Made by a program: the position numbers and the translations under genes
Origin: Pseudoalteromonas carrageenovora IAM 12662
Lineage (GTDB): Bacteria; Pseudomonadota; Gammaproteobacteria; Enterobacterales; Alteromonadaceae
NCBI RefSeq assembly: GCF_900239935.1
Contig: NZ_LT965928.1
Coordinates: 358,945-422,944 of the forward strand
Direction: 5' to 3'
DNA length: 64,000 nt
Shown: one piece after another, positions 47,778 to 57,500 of the stretch
How the letters are laid out: each line of letters opens with the position of its first letter
Position numbering within the stretch: the stretch's first letter is position 1
The notes under the pieces: model-generated
Told to the model about the DNA's origin: nothing
Seen by the model: only the letters and a program-made list of their open reading frames with translations
Databases searched by the model: none

Positions 47778-48701
47778 ATGAAAGAAAAGCTGTTTTCATG
47801 GTTAAATCGTAGTTTAGATCGTAATACAGCTATTGGTGTTGCAGCTTATGCAGATACTGTAAATGCAGTCTGCCTGAAAAAAAATCACAGCGAATGGGTT
47901 GTTCACAGCTCACATAGCGTAAATGTATCTGAGCAAACAGATTATACCACTGCAATGGTGGCTTGTATAAATGAAGTATCTACAGATGTATGTGGCGTAA
48001 ATTTGGTTATACCCCATTATTTTTACCAAATAGTGCAAATGGATAAGCCAAACCTAAGTGATGAGGAAATTATTCAATCATTACCGTGGACGACTAAAGA
48101 CCTTGTTGATATAGCCCCTGAAAATATCGTTGCTGATTTTATCGATTACCCGATTACATTACCTATGCAAAGTAGCAAAATGAATGTGTTTATTACTAAT
48201 AAACTTCAGCTACTCCCTTTTATAGATAGTTTTGAACATACCAAGTCCGTGTTACGCGCAATGACTTCTGAAGAAATGATTTTAGTTACTTTATTTGGAT
48301 CCCATAAAGAAGCTCATATGCTTATTGTGCAGCATTTAGGGCATGAACCACGAATTTTGATCATCCGCGATGGGCAATTATTACTTGCTAGGCGACTTAA
48401 TGGTTTTTTAGGTATTTCAGATAAAGATCAAAATCAAGTACTAGTAGAAGCATTAGGGCTTGAGATACAACGCTCTATGGACTTTTTTGAAAGCCAGTTA
48501 AAGCAACCTCCTATACGTAGTATTCAGCTGCAATGTGACGATTTATCGTCATTAGCGCTCAGAGCGGGGCTTGCTGAATTTTTACAAGTTAAAGTGGTTG
48601 ATTTTGTGCCTACTATTGAGCTTTCGAAGCATTTAGAGCCTAATTTTTACTATGCTTTAGGCGCGGCTTATCAGTTGACCGACCCTGAGTCAGTATTATG
48701 A
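47778..48701 (+). CDS. mshI: MSHA biogenesis protein MshI (PilM-like)
   Basis: A 307-residue protein without membrane helices, beginning MKEKLFSWLNRSLDRNTAIGV, with DEEIIQSLPWTTKDLVDIAPENI in its middle. It plays the part of PilM in the MSHA machine, an actin-like cytoplasmic partner of the alignment complex, although the nucleotide motifs are not evident. An in-frame ATG at 47733 would add 15 residues; neither start has a strong ribosome site. It overlaps the next gene by 4 bp. Confidence 0.85.
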   Translation: MKEKLFSWLNRSLDRNTAIGVAAYADTVNAVCLKKNHSEWVVHSSHSVNVSEQTDYTTAMVACINEVSTDVCGVNLVIPHYFYQIVQMDKPNLSDEEIIQSLPWTTKDLVDIAPENIVADFIDYPITLPMQSSKMNVFITNKLQLLPFIDSFEHTKSVLRAMTSEEMILVTLFGSHKEAHMLIVQHLGHEPRILIIRDGQLLLARRLNGFLGISDKDQNQVLVEALGLEIQRSMDFFESQLKQPPIRSIQLQCDDLSSLALRAGLAEFLQVKVVDFVPTIELSKHLEPNFYYALGAAYQLTDPESVL

Positions 48702-49297
48702 AAATTCGGATTAATTTTTATCAAAAATCACTAAGAGTAAGGCGAGATCCTGTTCCTTTATCTGGCTTGCTTACGCTTTGGTTTGGGGCTTTATTAATTG
48801 TTGTAATCACATGGGCTTTTTATAGCTATAAAGCCCACAACAGTCAGCTCGATTTACAACAAAATAGGCAATACATTAAACAAGGCAAAGCGCAGCTAGA
48901 GCTTATAAAGCAGCAGCTTGCAAATAAACAAAATAAAACAGTGTTTATAAATGAGCTAAAAACTCTTCAACAAGAAATTCTACACAAGAAGCAAATTTTT
49001 AGTTATTTAGAGCAAAGTTCAGATCAATCAACAGCCGACTACGCACAAGTAATGGAAGATTTAGCGAAGTATCATGAACCTAATATTTGGCTTACACATA
49101 TTAAGTTTGCAGGACAAAAAGTGACCTTTGAAGGTCAAGCAACACAGTCAAAGTTTTTACCTATTTGGTTTAATAATTTAAAGCAGTCTCCTTTTTTTAT
49201 AGGTAAAGAATTTTCTGTACTAGAGTTGTCAACACAAGATGGAGTGAGTGTTTTTAGTGTAGCAAGCGACCTTGCAGATGAGGGCGTAAATCCATGA
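48698..49297 (+). CDS. PilN-like MSHA assembly protein
   Basis: A 199-residue bitopic protein. The cytoplasmic tail MKIRINFYQKSLRVRRDPVP has the IN-F/L-Y pattern of PilN tails. A membrane helix (about 24-45), a coiled coil, and a periplasmic domain (IWLTHIKFAGQKVTFEGQA) follow. It is the PilN counterpart of the MSHA system and is sometimes called MshI2. Overlaps with both neighbours show tight coupling. Confidence 0.82.
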   Translation: MKIRINFYQKSLRVRRDPVPLSGLLTLWFGALLIVVITWAFYSYKAHNSQLDLQQNRQYIKQGKAQLELIKQQLANKQNKTVFINELKTLQQEILHKKQIFSYLEQSSDQSTADYAQVMEDLAKYHEPNIWLTHIKFAGQKVTFEGQATQSKFLPIWFNNLKQSPFFIGKEFSVLELSTQDGVSVFSVASDLADEGVNP

Positions 49298-49983
49298 ACC
49301 AAGAATTAAACAGCCAAGACAAAAAGGGCTGGCCAATGTGGGTTAAGTATCAAGCGCAGTTTGCATCGCTTCAAAAACGCGAAAAATACTCCACATTATT
49401 TGTAGGTTTATTTGTAGTGATTTATTTGGGACTTTGGTTTGTTGTTTTTCCTAAGCAAGACGAAGTTGCCAATATCCGTAGTGAGCAAAACGCAGTGTTA
49501 CAAGAGTGGCAGCAAATTAATGCGCAGCTTTCGATGCTAAACCAAGCTCTTAATCACGACTACACTAAGGTTTTAAGAGAACAAATAGCGAAAACTAGAA
49601 ATGAAATAGATGAAATAAATAATCAACTTAATAGCTTTAGTCAGGGATTTGTTGCCGCTAAAAATGTACCTGCTGTTTTAAAAGATTTACTAATTGATAG
49701 TAGCGATGTGAGTGTGAGTAGTTTTAATGTAAAGCCAGCACGAGCAATTGATGTAGAAAAGTTAGGGGAGCATGATACTCAAACATTGTTTTTTGAACAT
49801 CAAATGGTAGTGACTCTAAAGGGGAGTTACTTTAATTTGCAAAAATACCTATCAGCGCTGAAAAGTAGCCAAGATAAATTACTAATTCAAGAGTTTAGTT
49901 ATCAGGTGCAAACGTACCCACAAGCTGAACTTACTTTACAAATAGCTACGGTGAGCGCGAATGAAAAATTTATTGCGTTATAA
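49294..49983 (+). CDS. mshJ: MSHA biogenesis protein MshJ (PilO-like)
   Basis: A 229-residue protein with one membrane helix (about 33-51, TLFVGLFVVIYLGLWFVVF), a coiled coil, and a periplasmic domain. Position and shape match MshJ, the PilO counterpart. It starts at an ATGA overlap with the PilN-like gene and overlaps mshK by 23 bp. Confidence 0.85.
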   Translation: MNQELNSQDKKGWPMWVKYQAQFASLQKREKYSTLFVGLFVVIYLGLWFVVFPKQDEVANIRSEQNAVLQEWQQINAQLSMLNQALNHDYTKVLREQIAKTRNEIDEINNQLNSFSQGFVAAKNVPAVLKDLLIDSSDVSVSSFNVKPARAIDVEKLGEHDTQTLFFEHQMVVTLKGSYFNLQKYLSALKSSQDKLLIQEFSYQVQTYPQAELTLQIATVSANEKFIAL

Positions 49984-50287
49984 TTTTTGTAGTTTAGTGA
50001 TTATTTGTGCAATTACACCCAATGCATTTGCGCAATTACGCGATCCTACTCAACCTACTAAATTTCTAACTAGCCTCAATAGCAATACTCAAAGTAGTGA
50101 GCTTAAATTACAAACTATTATTAAAAGTAGCGCTACATTTAAGGCTATTATTTCTGGCCGAATTTACCAAGTTAATGATGTTGTTGATGATTTTCGGGTG
50201 CTAAGCATTAGCTCAAAGCAAGTTGTGTTAGCAAATAACGATAAGCAAATAAAATTAGAATTATATGATTATGAAATTAAAAAATAA
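49961..50287 (+). CDS. mshK: MSHA biogenesis protein MshK (PilP-like)
   Basis: A 108-residue secreted protein with a signal peptide (NFCSLVIICAITPNAFA). QLRDPTQPT opens the mature protein, and a small beta domain (LKLQTIIKSSATFKAIISGR) follows, as in PilP/GspC-type adaptors that contact the secretin. No lipobox is seen, unlike PilP. It overlaps the mshL start. Confidence 0.82.
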   Translation: MKNLLRYNFCSLVIICAITPNAFAQLRDPTQPTKFLTSLNSNTQSSELKLQTIIKSSATFKAIISGRIYQVNDVVDDFRVLSISSKQVVLANNDKQIKLELYDYEIKK

Positions 50288-51929
50288 CTTATCTGGCCCG
50301 TGGCTTGCTCTTTTATTAATTCCTACGCTTTTAACAGCGTGCCATAGCTTTAAACCAGGTAAAGAAATTAAACCTCATATAGAGCAAGAACTAGCGCAAG
50401 CTCCAGCTAAAACAAAAGAGATTGCACCGTTACAAATGCCCAGTGAGCTTACTCAAAGTTTGCTCTCTTCAATTAATAATGAGCAAACCATAAGTGATGA
50501 ACTCGCTATTAAACGTTTTGATGTTGCTGCAAATGATGTAGAGGTAGGTGCTTTTTTTGCAGGGTTAACGGATGGAACTCCTTTTAGTGTTGCTGTGCAT
50601 CCTAAGGTCAGTGGCACTATTAGCTTAAACTTAAAAAGTGTGACCTTTAACGAAGTTATTGCTGTCATTAAGCGTATGTACCCGCTTGATATTGTTAATG
50701 AAGGACGAATTGTTCAAGTACTTCCAGCTGAAATGCGTACAGAAACTATACCCGTCAATTATTTAATGATGCAGCGCCATGGTCAATCTACCGTGAGTGT
50801 TGTTGCCGGTGGAGTGAGCCAGTTTGGGCAAGATGGTAATAATTCGGGGAGTTCAAATTCTAATAGTAGTAATCAGCAAAATAGTGAATTTGGCAGCAGT
50901 AATCAAAATTTAGAGTTAAATGGCTCGCGTATTCAAACTATTAACCAAAACGACTTTTGGAAAGAGCTTGAAGTTGCCCTTAAATCATTAATTGGTGCAA
51001 GCGATGGGCGTTATGTTATTGCAAGCCCACAAGCAAGCTTGGTTACGGTTAATGCATTACCGAGTGAAATAAGCCAGTTAAAAGAATTTTTGAATCAAAG
51101 CCAAGAAAACCTCCAGCGACAAGTTATTTTAGAGGCAAAAATTATTGAAGTAACGCTAAAAGATGAATACCAGCAAGGTGTTAATTGGGAGCGTATATCT
51201 AGTGGTTTAGAAGGCGGTATTTCGTTTGCTACAACTGCTGGCTCAACAATAAGTAATAGTATTTCTGCTGCAATTGGCGGGGCATCATCATTAACGATTC
51301 AAAAAGGTGATTTTAACGGGGTAATTAACTTGCTTGAAACGCAAGGTGATGTGCAAATGCTTTCTAACCCGCGGGTGACCGCCACAAATAATCAAAAAGC
51401 CGTCATTAAGGTTGGCCAAGACGAGTACTTTGTTACCAATGTATCGAGTACTACCGTTACCGGCACATCGACTACAACGTCTCCAGAAATTGACTTAACA
51501 CCGTTTTTTTCAGGGATTGCATTAGATGTAACTCCGCAAATTGATAAATATGGGTCGGTTATTTTACATGTTCATCCTTCGGTTACAGAGACCGAGGAGC
51601 AACTAAAAGTAATAACCTTAGACGATCAGCGCTTCGAGTTGCCGCTAGCGCAAAGTAACATAAGAGAGTCAGATACGGTGATCCGCGCACAAAGCGGAGA
51701 AATAGTTGTTATTGGTGGGTTAATGCAAACCTCAACAGAAGACGAGGAATCAAAAACACCAGTACTTGGTGATATCCCTATGTTTGGCAATTTGTTTAAA
51801 AGTATTCGTAAACGCCAAGAGAAAAAAGAACTTATTATTTTAATAAAGCCGACAGTTGTTATGCCAGACACCTGGAAAAAACAACAAGGCGAAAGCCGTC
51901 AGCTTTTAAAAACATGGTATGAAAACTAA
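50265..51929 (+). CDS. mshL: MSHA secretin MshL
   Basis: A 554-residue lipoprotein secretin. The signal ends at the lipobox LLTAC. An STN-like domain (FDVAANDVEVGAFFAGLTDG), an N1-type domain, and the secretin domain with LSNPRVTATNNQKAVIKVGQDEY (cut around 20 residues here) and VLGDIPMFGNLFKS follow. A Ser/Asn/Gln-rich stretch at about 183-213 (GNNSGSSNSNSSNQQ) is an unstructured insert. ATGs at 50265 and 50271 are both possible. It forms the outer-membrane channel of the MSHA pilus. Confidence 0.92.
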   Translation: MIMKLKNNLSGPWLALLLIPTLLTACHSFKPGKEIKPHIEQELAQAPAKTKEIAPLQMPSELTQSLLSSINNEQTISDELAIKRFDVAANDVEVGAFFAGLTDGTPFSVAVHPKVSGTISLNLKSVTFNEVIAVIKRMYPLDIVNEGRIVQVLPAEMRTETIPVNYLMMQRHGQSTVSVVAGGVSQFGQDGNNSGSSNSNSSNQQNSEFGSSNQNLELNGSRIQTINQNDFWKELEVALKSLIGASDGRYVIASPQASLVTVNALPSEISQLKEFLNQSQENLQRQVILEAKIIEVTLKDEYQQGVNWERISSGLEGGISFATTAGSTISNSISAAIGGASSLTIQKGDFNGVINLLETQGDVQMLSNPRVTATNNQKAVIKVGQDEYFVTNVSSTTVTGTSTTTSPEIDLTPFFSGIALDVTPQIDKYGSVILHVHPSVTETEEQLKVITLDDQRFELPLAQSNIRESDTVIRAQSGEIVVIGGLMQTSTEDEESKTPVLGDIPMFGNLFKSIRKRQEKKELIILIKPTVVMPDTWKKQQGESRQLLKTWYEN

Positions 51930-51931
51930 TC

Positions 51932-52834
51932 ATGTATTTAAACTTTTTTAATTTAAGTGAAATGCCTTTCACGTTGACCCCTAACACCGAGTTTTTTTGT
52001 GCGTTAGAACCGCATCATGAAGCCATGCAAGTGTTAACAACGGCCATTGATATGGGAGAGGGGTTTATAAAAGTAACCGGAGAAGTAGGAACCGGTAAAA
52101 CATTACTTTGTAGAAAATTATTAAACCAACTAGAGCCCGATTACATAGTGGCTTATTTACCTAATTCTTATTTAAGCCCAGAAGAGTTACGTTGGGCTAT
52201 TGCCGTTGAGCTTGGTATGGATGTAGATAAAGCGCTTGATCAGCAGGCGTTAACTCAACTTATTAATCACTACTTGCTAGACCTGCAAGAGGATAACGAA
52301 CGAGTAGTGTTATTAATTGATGAAGCGCAGTGCTTAAGCTGGGAAACACTAGAAGCACTGCGTTTATTTACAAACTTAGAAACTGAAAGTGAAAAACTAA
52401 TTCAAGTTGTACTATTTGGACAACCAGAGCTTGATGAAAAACTCGCAAATAATAAAGTAAGGCAGCTGCGCCAGCGTATTAGTTTTTCTTATAAATTAAG
52501 ATCAATGACAGCTGCTGAAGTTATTTACTATATTAACCATCGCCTGCAAGTGGCTGGGTTTAATCAGCCTCCATTGTTTAGTAATAATATGGCATTAAAG
52601 ATAGCGCGAGCCAGCCGTGGTATACCCCGTTTGGTAAATATTTTATGCCATAAAGTATTATTGCAGGCGTATGGAGAGGGGTTAAATCAAATTACTACTC
52701 GACATATTCAGCTTGCTATAAAAGATACTGAAGACTGTGCTAAATACCGCACCGGTCAATACTGGAGCTACAGCGCTGTAGCGATTAGTGTATTTGCTAT
52801 TGCCGCCATTTGGATATGGAGGCAATGGTTATGA
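51932..52834 (+). CDS. mshM: MSHA biogenesis ATPase MshM (ExeA-like)
   Basis: A 300-residue AAA ATPase. It has Walker A GEVGTGKTLLCR (about residue 50), Walker B VVLLIDEAQCLS, a sensor region QVVLFGQPELDEKL, and RQRISFSYKLRSM. A hydrophobic helix ends the protein (about 280-298). ExeA-type proteins help place or assemble the secretin through the cell wall. Its end overlaps mshN. Confidence 0.92.
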   Translation: MYLNFFNLSEMPFTLTPNTEFFCALEPHHEAMQVLTTAIDMGEGFIKVTGEVGTGKTLLCRKLLNQLEPDYIVAYLPNSYLSPEELRWAIAVELGMDVDKALDQQALTQLINHYLLDLQEDNERVVLLIDEAQCLSWETLEALRLFTNLETESEKLIQVVLFGQPELDEKLANNKVRQLRQRISFSYKLRSMTAAEVIYYINHRLQVAGFNQPPLFSNNMALKIARASRGIPRLVNILCHKVLLQAYGEGLNQITTRHIQLAIKDTEDCAKYRTGQYWSYSAVAISVFAIAAIWIWRQWL

Positions 52835-53961
52835 GCGTGATTAATAATATGCTCAAAAACATTGAGCAACGAGAAACAAAGCAGTTAAATATTGAAAACG
52901 GTATTACAGTTAAGCCCGTTTATGACATTCGTAACATTGCTTTTAAAGTTATTGTTGTTGTGATTATGTTGTTAGTTATCTATGCCGCATATGTATTTTT
53001 GCCCGCTAGCACTGAAACACACTCACCAGTTGTTAAACAAACAAAAAATATTAGTACAAAACCAGATGCGTTAGTTGAGAAGCAGTCCTTAGAAAAACCA
53101 ATAGCGTATCCAGCAATTAATGATGAGCAGTTAAGCAGTATCCCTACTGAAAATCAGGGCAAGGTTAAAACTAAGCAAGTACCTGTTGAGCAATTAACTG
53201 TAGAAAGCGAGGTTAAAGCTCAACCTGTAATTGCTAAAGGCCTTGCTAAAAAAGCTGAGAATGACGTTTTAGTTAAAGCCCCTAATGTTAAAGACACACA
53301 AAACGTTAGTAACGATATTATAAAGCCGACTAAAAAAGCTCAGCAAAAAAATGTAATGGTGAAGAGCGAAGCGGTAGTTAAATCAGATCAAGTTAAACGG
53401 GCTGAGCTATTAACAGGGGCTAAGCAGGCAATACAGTTTGGTTTGTATGATGAAGCAATAAGTGATTTAAATTTAATTTTAATTCAGTCTCCTTTGCATA
53501 TAGAAGCAAGAAACTTATTAGCAGGTACTTACTTTAAGCAACAAGATATAAATTCGGCTCAACTCGTATTACAAGAAGGTATTGCCTTAAATGCGAATGT
53601 ACTTGAGTGGCGCATAATGCTAAGCAAAATATTAATTATGCAAGGCGAGTACGATGTTGTATTGCAATTGTTAAGTGCTGAATTTGAAAGCCAAGCGAAC
53701 CTTGATTTTTGGGTGCTCCAAGGCACTGCAGCACAAAGTGCTAGCCAACATAAACAAGCATTAAATAGCTTTAAGCACCTTACACAGTTGCAACCAAGCC
53801 AAGCTAAATGGTGGCTTGCACTTGCTACCTCTAAAGATGCATTAGGAGAGTACCTAGATGCAAAGCAACTTTATAAAGTGGCATTAGACTTAGGCGGATT
53901 AAATACAGCCATGACCCAGCATGCATTACAGCGTTTAGTTGCGCTCAAGGAGGCAGTATGA
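52831..53961 (+). CDS. mshN: MSHA biogenesis protein MshN (TPR)
   Basis: A 376-residue protein starting MSVINNMLKNIEQRE. It has one membrane helix (about 38-58), a Lys/Val/Gln-rich linker, and C-terminal TPR repeats (AIQFGLYDEAISDLNLILIQ and the following helices). The ATG at 52831 is chosen because GGAGG (52818-52822) lies 8 nt upstream and it overlaps the mshM stop; a TTG at 52810 is less likely. MshN is thought to scaffold the pilus machine. Confidence 0.87.
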   Translation: MSVINNMLKNIEQRETKQLNIENGITVKPVYDIRNIAFKVIVVVIMLLVIYAAYVFLPASTETHSPVVKQTKNISTKPDALVEKQSLEKPIAYPAINDEQLSSIPTENQGKVKTKQVPVEQLTVESEVKAQPVIAKGLAKKAENDVLVKAPNVKDTQNVSNDIIKPTKKAQQKNVMVKSEAVVKSDQVKRAELLTGAKQAIQFGLYDEAISDLNLILIQSPLHIEARNLLAGTYFKQQDINSAQLVLQEGIALNANVLEWRIMLSKILIMQGEYDVVLQLLSAEFESQANLDFWVLQGTAAQSASQHKQALNSFKHLTQLQPSQAKWWLALATSKDALGEYLDAKQLYKVALDLGGLNTAMTQHALQRLVALKEAV

Positions 53962-55685
53962 GACCGAGTTTAAAAATGCGTTTAGGGGATTTACTTGTTC
54001 ACGAACAAATGATTACCGAGGCACAACTAAGCCAAGCACTTAATGTGCAAGCGTCATCGGGTCGTAAATTGGGTGCAACTCTTATTTCTCTGGGGTTTAT
54101 CCGTGAGCCGCAACTACTTAGATTTTTAGCTCAGCAATTACAAGTCCCGTTTTTAGATATCTCTCAGCGTAAACTTTCACCCGATGTATCAAAGCTTTTA
54201 TCTGAAGTGTACGCGCGTCGTTGCCGGGCTTTAGTTATTGAAGATAATGGTGACTCAGTTTTAATGGGGATGAGTGACCCTGCTGATTTAAGAGGACTTG
54301 ACCAACTTGCGCCTATGCTTGCCCCTAAACGAATTGATTTAGCGGTAGTGCAAGAAAGCCAAATATTAGTAGCCTTTGATAACGTATATCGCCGTACCGA
54401 CGAAATAACTAACTTTGCAGAGCAGCTCCATGAAGAATATGAAGATGTAGAAGAGTTTGATTTAAATTCTTTAGGTGATGAAACATCTGACGCAACAGTT
54501 GTTAAGTTACTGCAATCTATTTTTGAAGATGCTGTTCAAGTTCGCGCCTCAGATATACACATAGAACCCGATGAAGGCTTACTTAGAATACGTCAACGTG
54601 TAGATGGCGTTTTGCAAGAGCATACCCTTAATCAAGTAAAAATAGCCTCTGCATTAGTGCTACGTTTAAAGTTAATGTCGGGTTTGGATATTTCTGAGAA
54701 ACGCTTACCGCAAGACGGACGTTTTAATATTAAAGTACGTAGCCATAGTGTTGATGTTCGTTTATCAACAATGCCTGTGCAGCATGGCGAATCAGTTGTA
54801 ATGCGATTGCTTGACCAATCGGCTGGATTGCTATCGTTAGATGAAACAGGCATGCCTGTACATATACTAAAGCGAGTGCGCAGTATTATTAAGCGCCCCC
54901 ATGGGATGGTACTTGTTACTGGGCCAACAGGCTCAGGTAAAACAACCACACTTTATGGGGCCTTGAGCGAGCTAAATCAGCAAGAAAGTAAAATTATTAC
55001 TGTTGAAGATCCCGTTGAATATCGTATTGGCCGCATAAACCAGGTGCAAATTAACAATAAAATTGGTTTGAGCTTTGCGAGCATTTTACGAACGGCGTTA
55101 AGGCAAGATCCCGACATAATAATGGTCGGCGAAATGCGAGATCAAGAAACTGTTGATATAGGTTTAAGAGCCGCGCTTACGGGTCATTTAGTTTTATCAA
55201 CACTGCATACAAACGATGCGATAACCAGTGCAATGCGCTTGATTGATATGGGAGCCCCCGCTTATTTAGTCGCAAGCTCACTGCGGGCTATTATTGCTCA
55301 GCGCTTAGTTAGACGCGTATGTAACGATTGCAAAGTACCTTACCTACCAGATCATCAAGAGTTGAGCTGGCTAAAATACCTAGGCGAAGACATCGCTGAC
55401 GCACATTTTTCTAAGGGGCAGGGGTGTACCGCCTGTAATCATAGTGGTTATAAAGGGCGTGTAGGTATTTTTGAATTGCTAGAAATGGATGATGCGATGA
55501 TGGATGCGCTGCGTGCAAATGACACTCAAGAGTTTTCAAAAGCCGCTAAAAATAGTGCAAACTTTTCACCACTTTCAACTATGGCATTAAATTACGCTAA
55601 ACAAGGCATTACTTCCTTAGATGAGGTATTTAAAGTAGCGGAATACATCCCCGAAATTGTAGGGGATGCTGATGCAACTATATAG
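53958..55685 (+). CDS. mshE: MSHA pilus extension ATPase MshE
   Basis: A 575-residue GspE/PilB-type ATPase. The N-terminal MshEN domain, RLGDLLVHEQMITEAQLSQA followed by LGATLISLGFI, is the kind that binds cyclic di-GMP in Vibrio MshE. Walker A is GPTGSGKTT (about 321), an Asp box lies between, and Walker B is IIMVGEMRDQET (about 386). A tetracysteine zinc motif CNDC...CTAC lies at about 455-490. It powers pilus extension. Confidence 0.96.
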   Translation: MRPSLKMRLGDLLVHEQMITEAQLSQALNVQASSGRKLGATLISLGFIREPQLLRFLAQQLQVPFLDISQRKLSPDVSKLLSEVYARRCRALVIEDNGDSVLMGMSDPADLRGLDQLAPMLAPKRIDLAVVQESQILVAFDNVYRRTDEITNFAEQLHEEYEDVEEFDLNSLGDETSDATVVKLLQSIFEDAVQVRASDIHIEPDEGLLRIRQRVDGVLQEHTLNQVKIASALVLRLKLMSGLDISEKRLPQDGRFNIKVRSHSVDVRLSTMPVQHGESVVMRLLDQSAGLLSLDETGMPVHILKRVRSIIKRPHGMVLVTGPTGSGKTTTLYGALSELNQQESKIITVEDPVEYRIGRINQVQINNKIGLSFASILRTALRQDPDIIMVGEMRDQETVDIGLRAALTGHLVLSTLHTNDAITSAMRLIDMGAPAYLVASSLRAIIAQRLVRRVCNDCKVPYLPDHQELSWLKYLGEDIADAHFSKGQGCTACNHSGYKGRVGIFELLEMDDAMMDALRANDTQEFSKAAKNSANFSPLSTMALNYAKQGITSLDEVFKVAEYIPEIVGDADATI

Positions 55686-56892
55686 CTATAAAGCAAAAGA
55701 CAGCAAAGGGGCGTTAGTTAAAGGGCAGGTTGAGGCTAACAACCAAGCTGGCGTTGCTGATAGCTTAATGAGGCGCCAGTTTATTCCAATTTCAATCACT
55801 CAAATTGAAACCAAAAATAATATTAAAATGTTCGATAATTTATTTATCGAAAAAATAACACTCGATGACATGATCATGTTCTCTAGGCAGATGTATTCTT
55901 TGCTTAAAGCGGGAATACCTATTATTCGCGCGATGATGGGCCTGGCAGACACCACACAAAACAAGCAGTTTAAAAATGTACTAATAGAAGTGACTAAACA
56001 GCTAGAGCAAGGGCGTGATTTATCAAGTGCTATGGCTATTCACAATGAAGTATTTAGCCGTTTAACAGTGTCGATGGTAATGGTAGGGGAAGGCTCAGGA
56101 AGATTAGAAGATGCTTTTTATCAGCTAGCTATTTATTTTGAAAAAGAGCAAGAAACACGCAAACGAATAAAAGCCGCCATGCGATACCCTACGTTTGTTA
56201 TTTTAGCCTTGGTAGCCGCAATGGTTATTTTAAATATTTTTGTAATACCTACCTTTGCCAGTATGTTCGCAAAATTTGATGCTGAATTACCTCTAATGAC
56301 ACAAATATTAATTGGCACGAGCAATTTCTTTGTTAATTACTGGTGGTTGCTATTAATACTTGGAATTGGCGCTGTATTAGCTGCTCGTCATTATTTAAAT
56401 ACCACCGCAGGTCGTTTTAAGTGGGATCAGCACAAGTTAAAAATTCCTTTTATTGGACACATTTTAAAGCGAACATTACTTGCACGTTATAGCCAAAGCC
56501 TAGCTATGGTACTTCGCTCAGGGGTTCCAATGACAACCGGCTTATCACTCACTGCACATGCGGTAGATAACAGCTATATGGAAAAAGCAATTATAACAAT
56601 GCGCCAAGATATAGAAAAAGGCGATAGTTTGCTTAGGGCATCAAAAAGCTCAACTTTATTTTCTCAGTTAGTACTACAAATGGTAGCCGTAGGTGAAGAA
56701 ACCGGCCGAGTAGATGAGCTACTGCAAGAGGCCGCTGATTATTATGAACGTGAAGTTGACTATGACCTGCGTAGTTTAACCGCAAAAATAGAACCTATAT
56801 TAACTGTGTTTGTTGCCATTATGGTGCTCATTTTAGCACTGGGTATATTTATGCCTATGTGGAACATGATGTCGGCAATTAAAGGTAATTAA
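55672..56892 (+). CDS. mshG: MSHA inner-membrane platform protein MshG
   Basis: A 406-residue PilC/GspF-type platform protein with two T2SSF domains. The first holds FSRQMYSLLKAGIPIIRAM and the second YSQSLAMVLRSGVPMTTGL, with three hydrophobic helices. The ATG at 55672 is selected because AGGGG (55661-55665) is spaced 6 nt; an ATG at 55666 directly abuts it. It overlaps mshE by 14 bp. Confidence 0.95.
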   Translation: MQLYSYKAKDSKGALVKGQVEANNQAGVADSLMRRQFIPISITQIETKNNIKMFDNLFIEKITLDDMIMFSRQMYSLLKAGIPIIRAMMGLADTTQNKQFKNVLIEVTKQLEQGRDLSSAMAIHNEVFSRLTVSMVMVGEGSGRLEDAFYQLAIYFEKEQETRKRIKAAMRYPTFVILALVAAMVILNIFVIPTFASMFAKFDAELPLMTQILIGTSNFFVNYWWLLLILGIGAVLAARHYLNTTAGRFKWDQHKLKIPFIGHILKRTLLARYSQSLAMVLRSGVPMTTGLSLTAHAVDNSYMEKAIITMRQDIEKGDSLLRASKSSTLFSQLVLQMVAVGEETGRVDELLQEAADYYEREVDYDLRSLTAKIEPILTVFVAIMVLILALGIFMPMWNMMSAIKGN

Positions 56893-56896
56893 GCAA

Positions 56897-57487
56897 GTGA
56901 TAGCTTCTAGAGTTTACTCAAAAGGTTTTACGTTATTTGAGTTGGTGATAGTTGTTATTTTACTCGCGATTATTATGAGTTTCGCTATACCTCAATATTT
57001 AGGTATTAAAAATCAGGCGTATAACTCTAGCGTAGATGCAGTTGCTGGTGGTTTTGCTTCTGCTGTTGGTATGGTTAAAGGGCAATGGGAATTGGAGGGG
57101 CGGCCTAGCGGCAAGCTCAATACTACTTTTGTAAATTATGGGGGAGTAATAGTTGGTGTAGATGGAACTAAAGGCACACCAACCAGTGATGAAACTACAA
57201 AAATAGATACTCGCGCACTGGCAAGTAATGCACAAAAGTGTCGCCAAGTATTACGTGTAATTTTACAAGATGCACCCAGTAGTACGTTAAGTAATCAAGT
57301 ATCAATAATAAAAAGTGTAAGTTTTTTAGTTAGGTACAATGCAAAAAATACACAATGCATCTACTATTTAACTAACACCCTTGATACTAAAAATATACCA
57401 ACCAATGGTGCCGTTGTACCTGGTTTGGCTGGTTTTTCATACTTTCCCCAAACAGGTAAAGTAAAAGTATTTAAATTGAGTAATTAA
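56897..57487 (+). CDS. mshB: MSHA minor pilin MshB
   Basis: A 196-residue type IV prepilin with a short leader (MIASRVYSKG) and the processing site G-FTLFELVIVVILLAIIM, including the conserved Glu5. Two cysteines in the C-terminal half (QKCRQVL, NTQCIYYL) could form a disulfide. The start codon is GTG with AAGG about 11 nt upstream. Position before the major pilin gene suggests MshB. A separate mshF gene, which precedes mshB in some relatives, is not seen. Confidence 0.85.
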   Translation: MIASRVYSKGFTLFELVIVVILLAIIMSFAIPQYLGIKNQAYNSSVDAVAGGFASAVGMVKGQWELEGRPSGKLNTTFVNYGGVIVGVDGTKGTPTSDETTKIDTRALASNAQKCRQVLRVILQDAPSSTLSNQVSIIKSVSFLVRYNAKNTQCIYYLTNTLDTKNIPTNGAVVPGLAGFSYFPQTGKVKVFKLSN

Positions 57488-57500
57488 AAGAGGCTTACTT

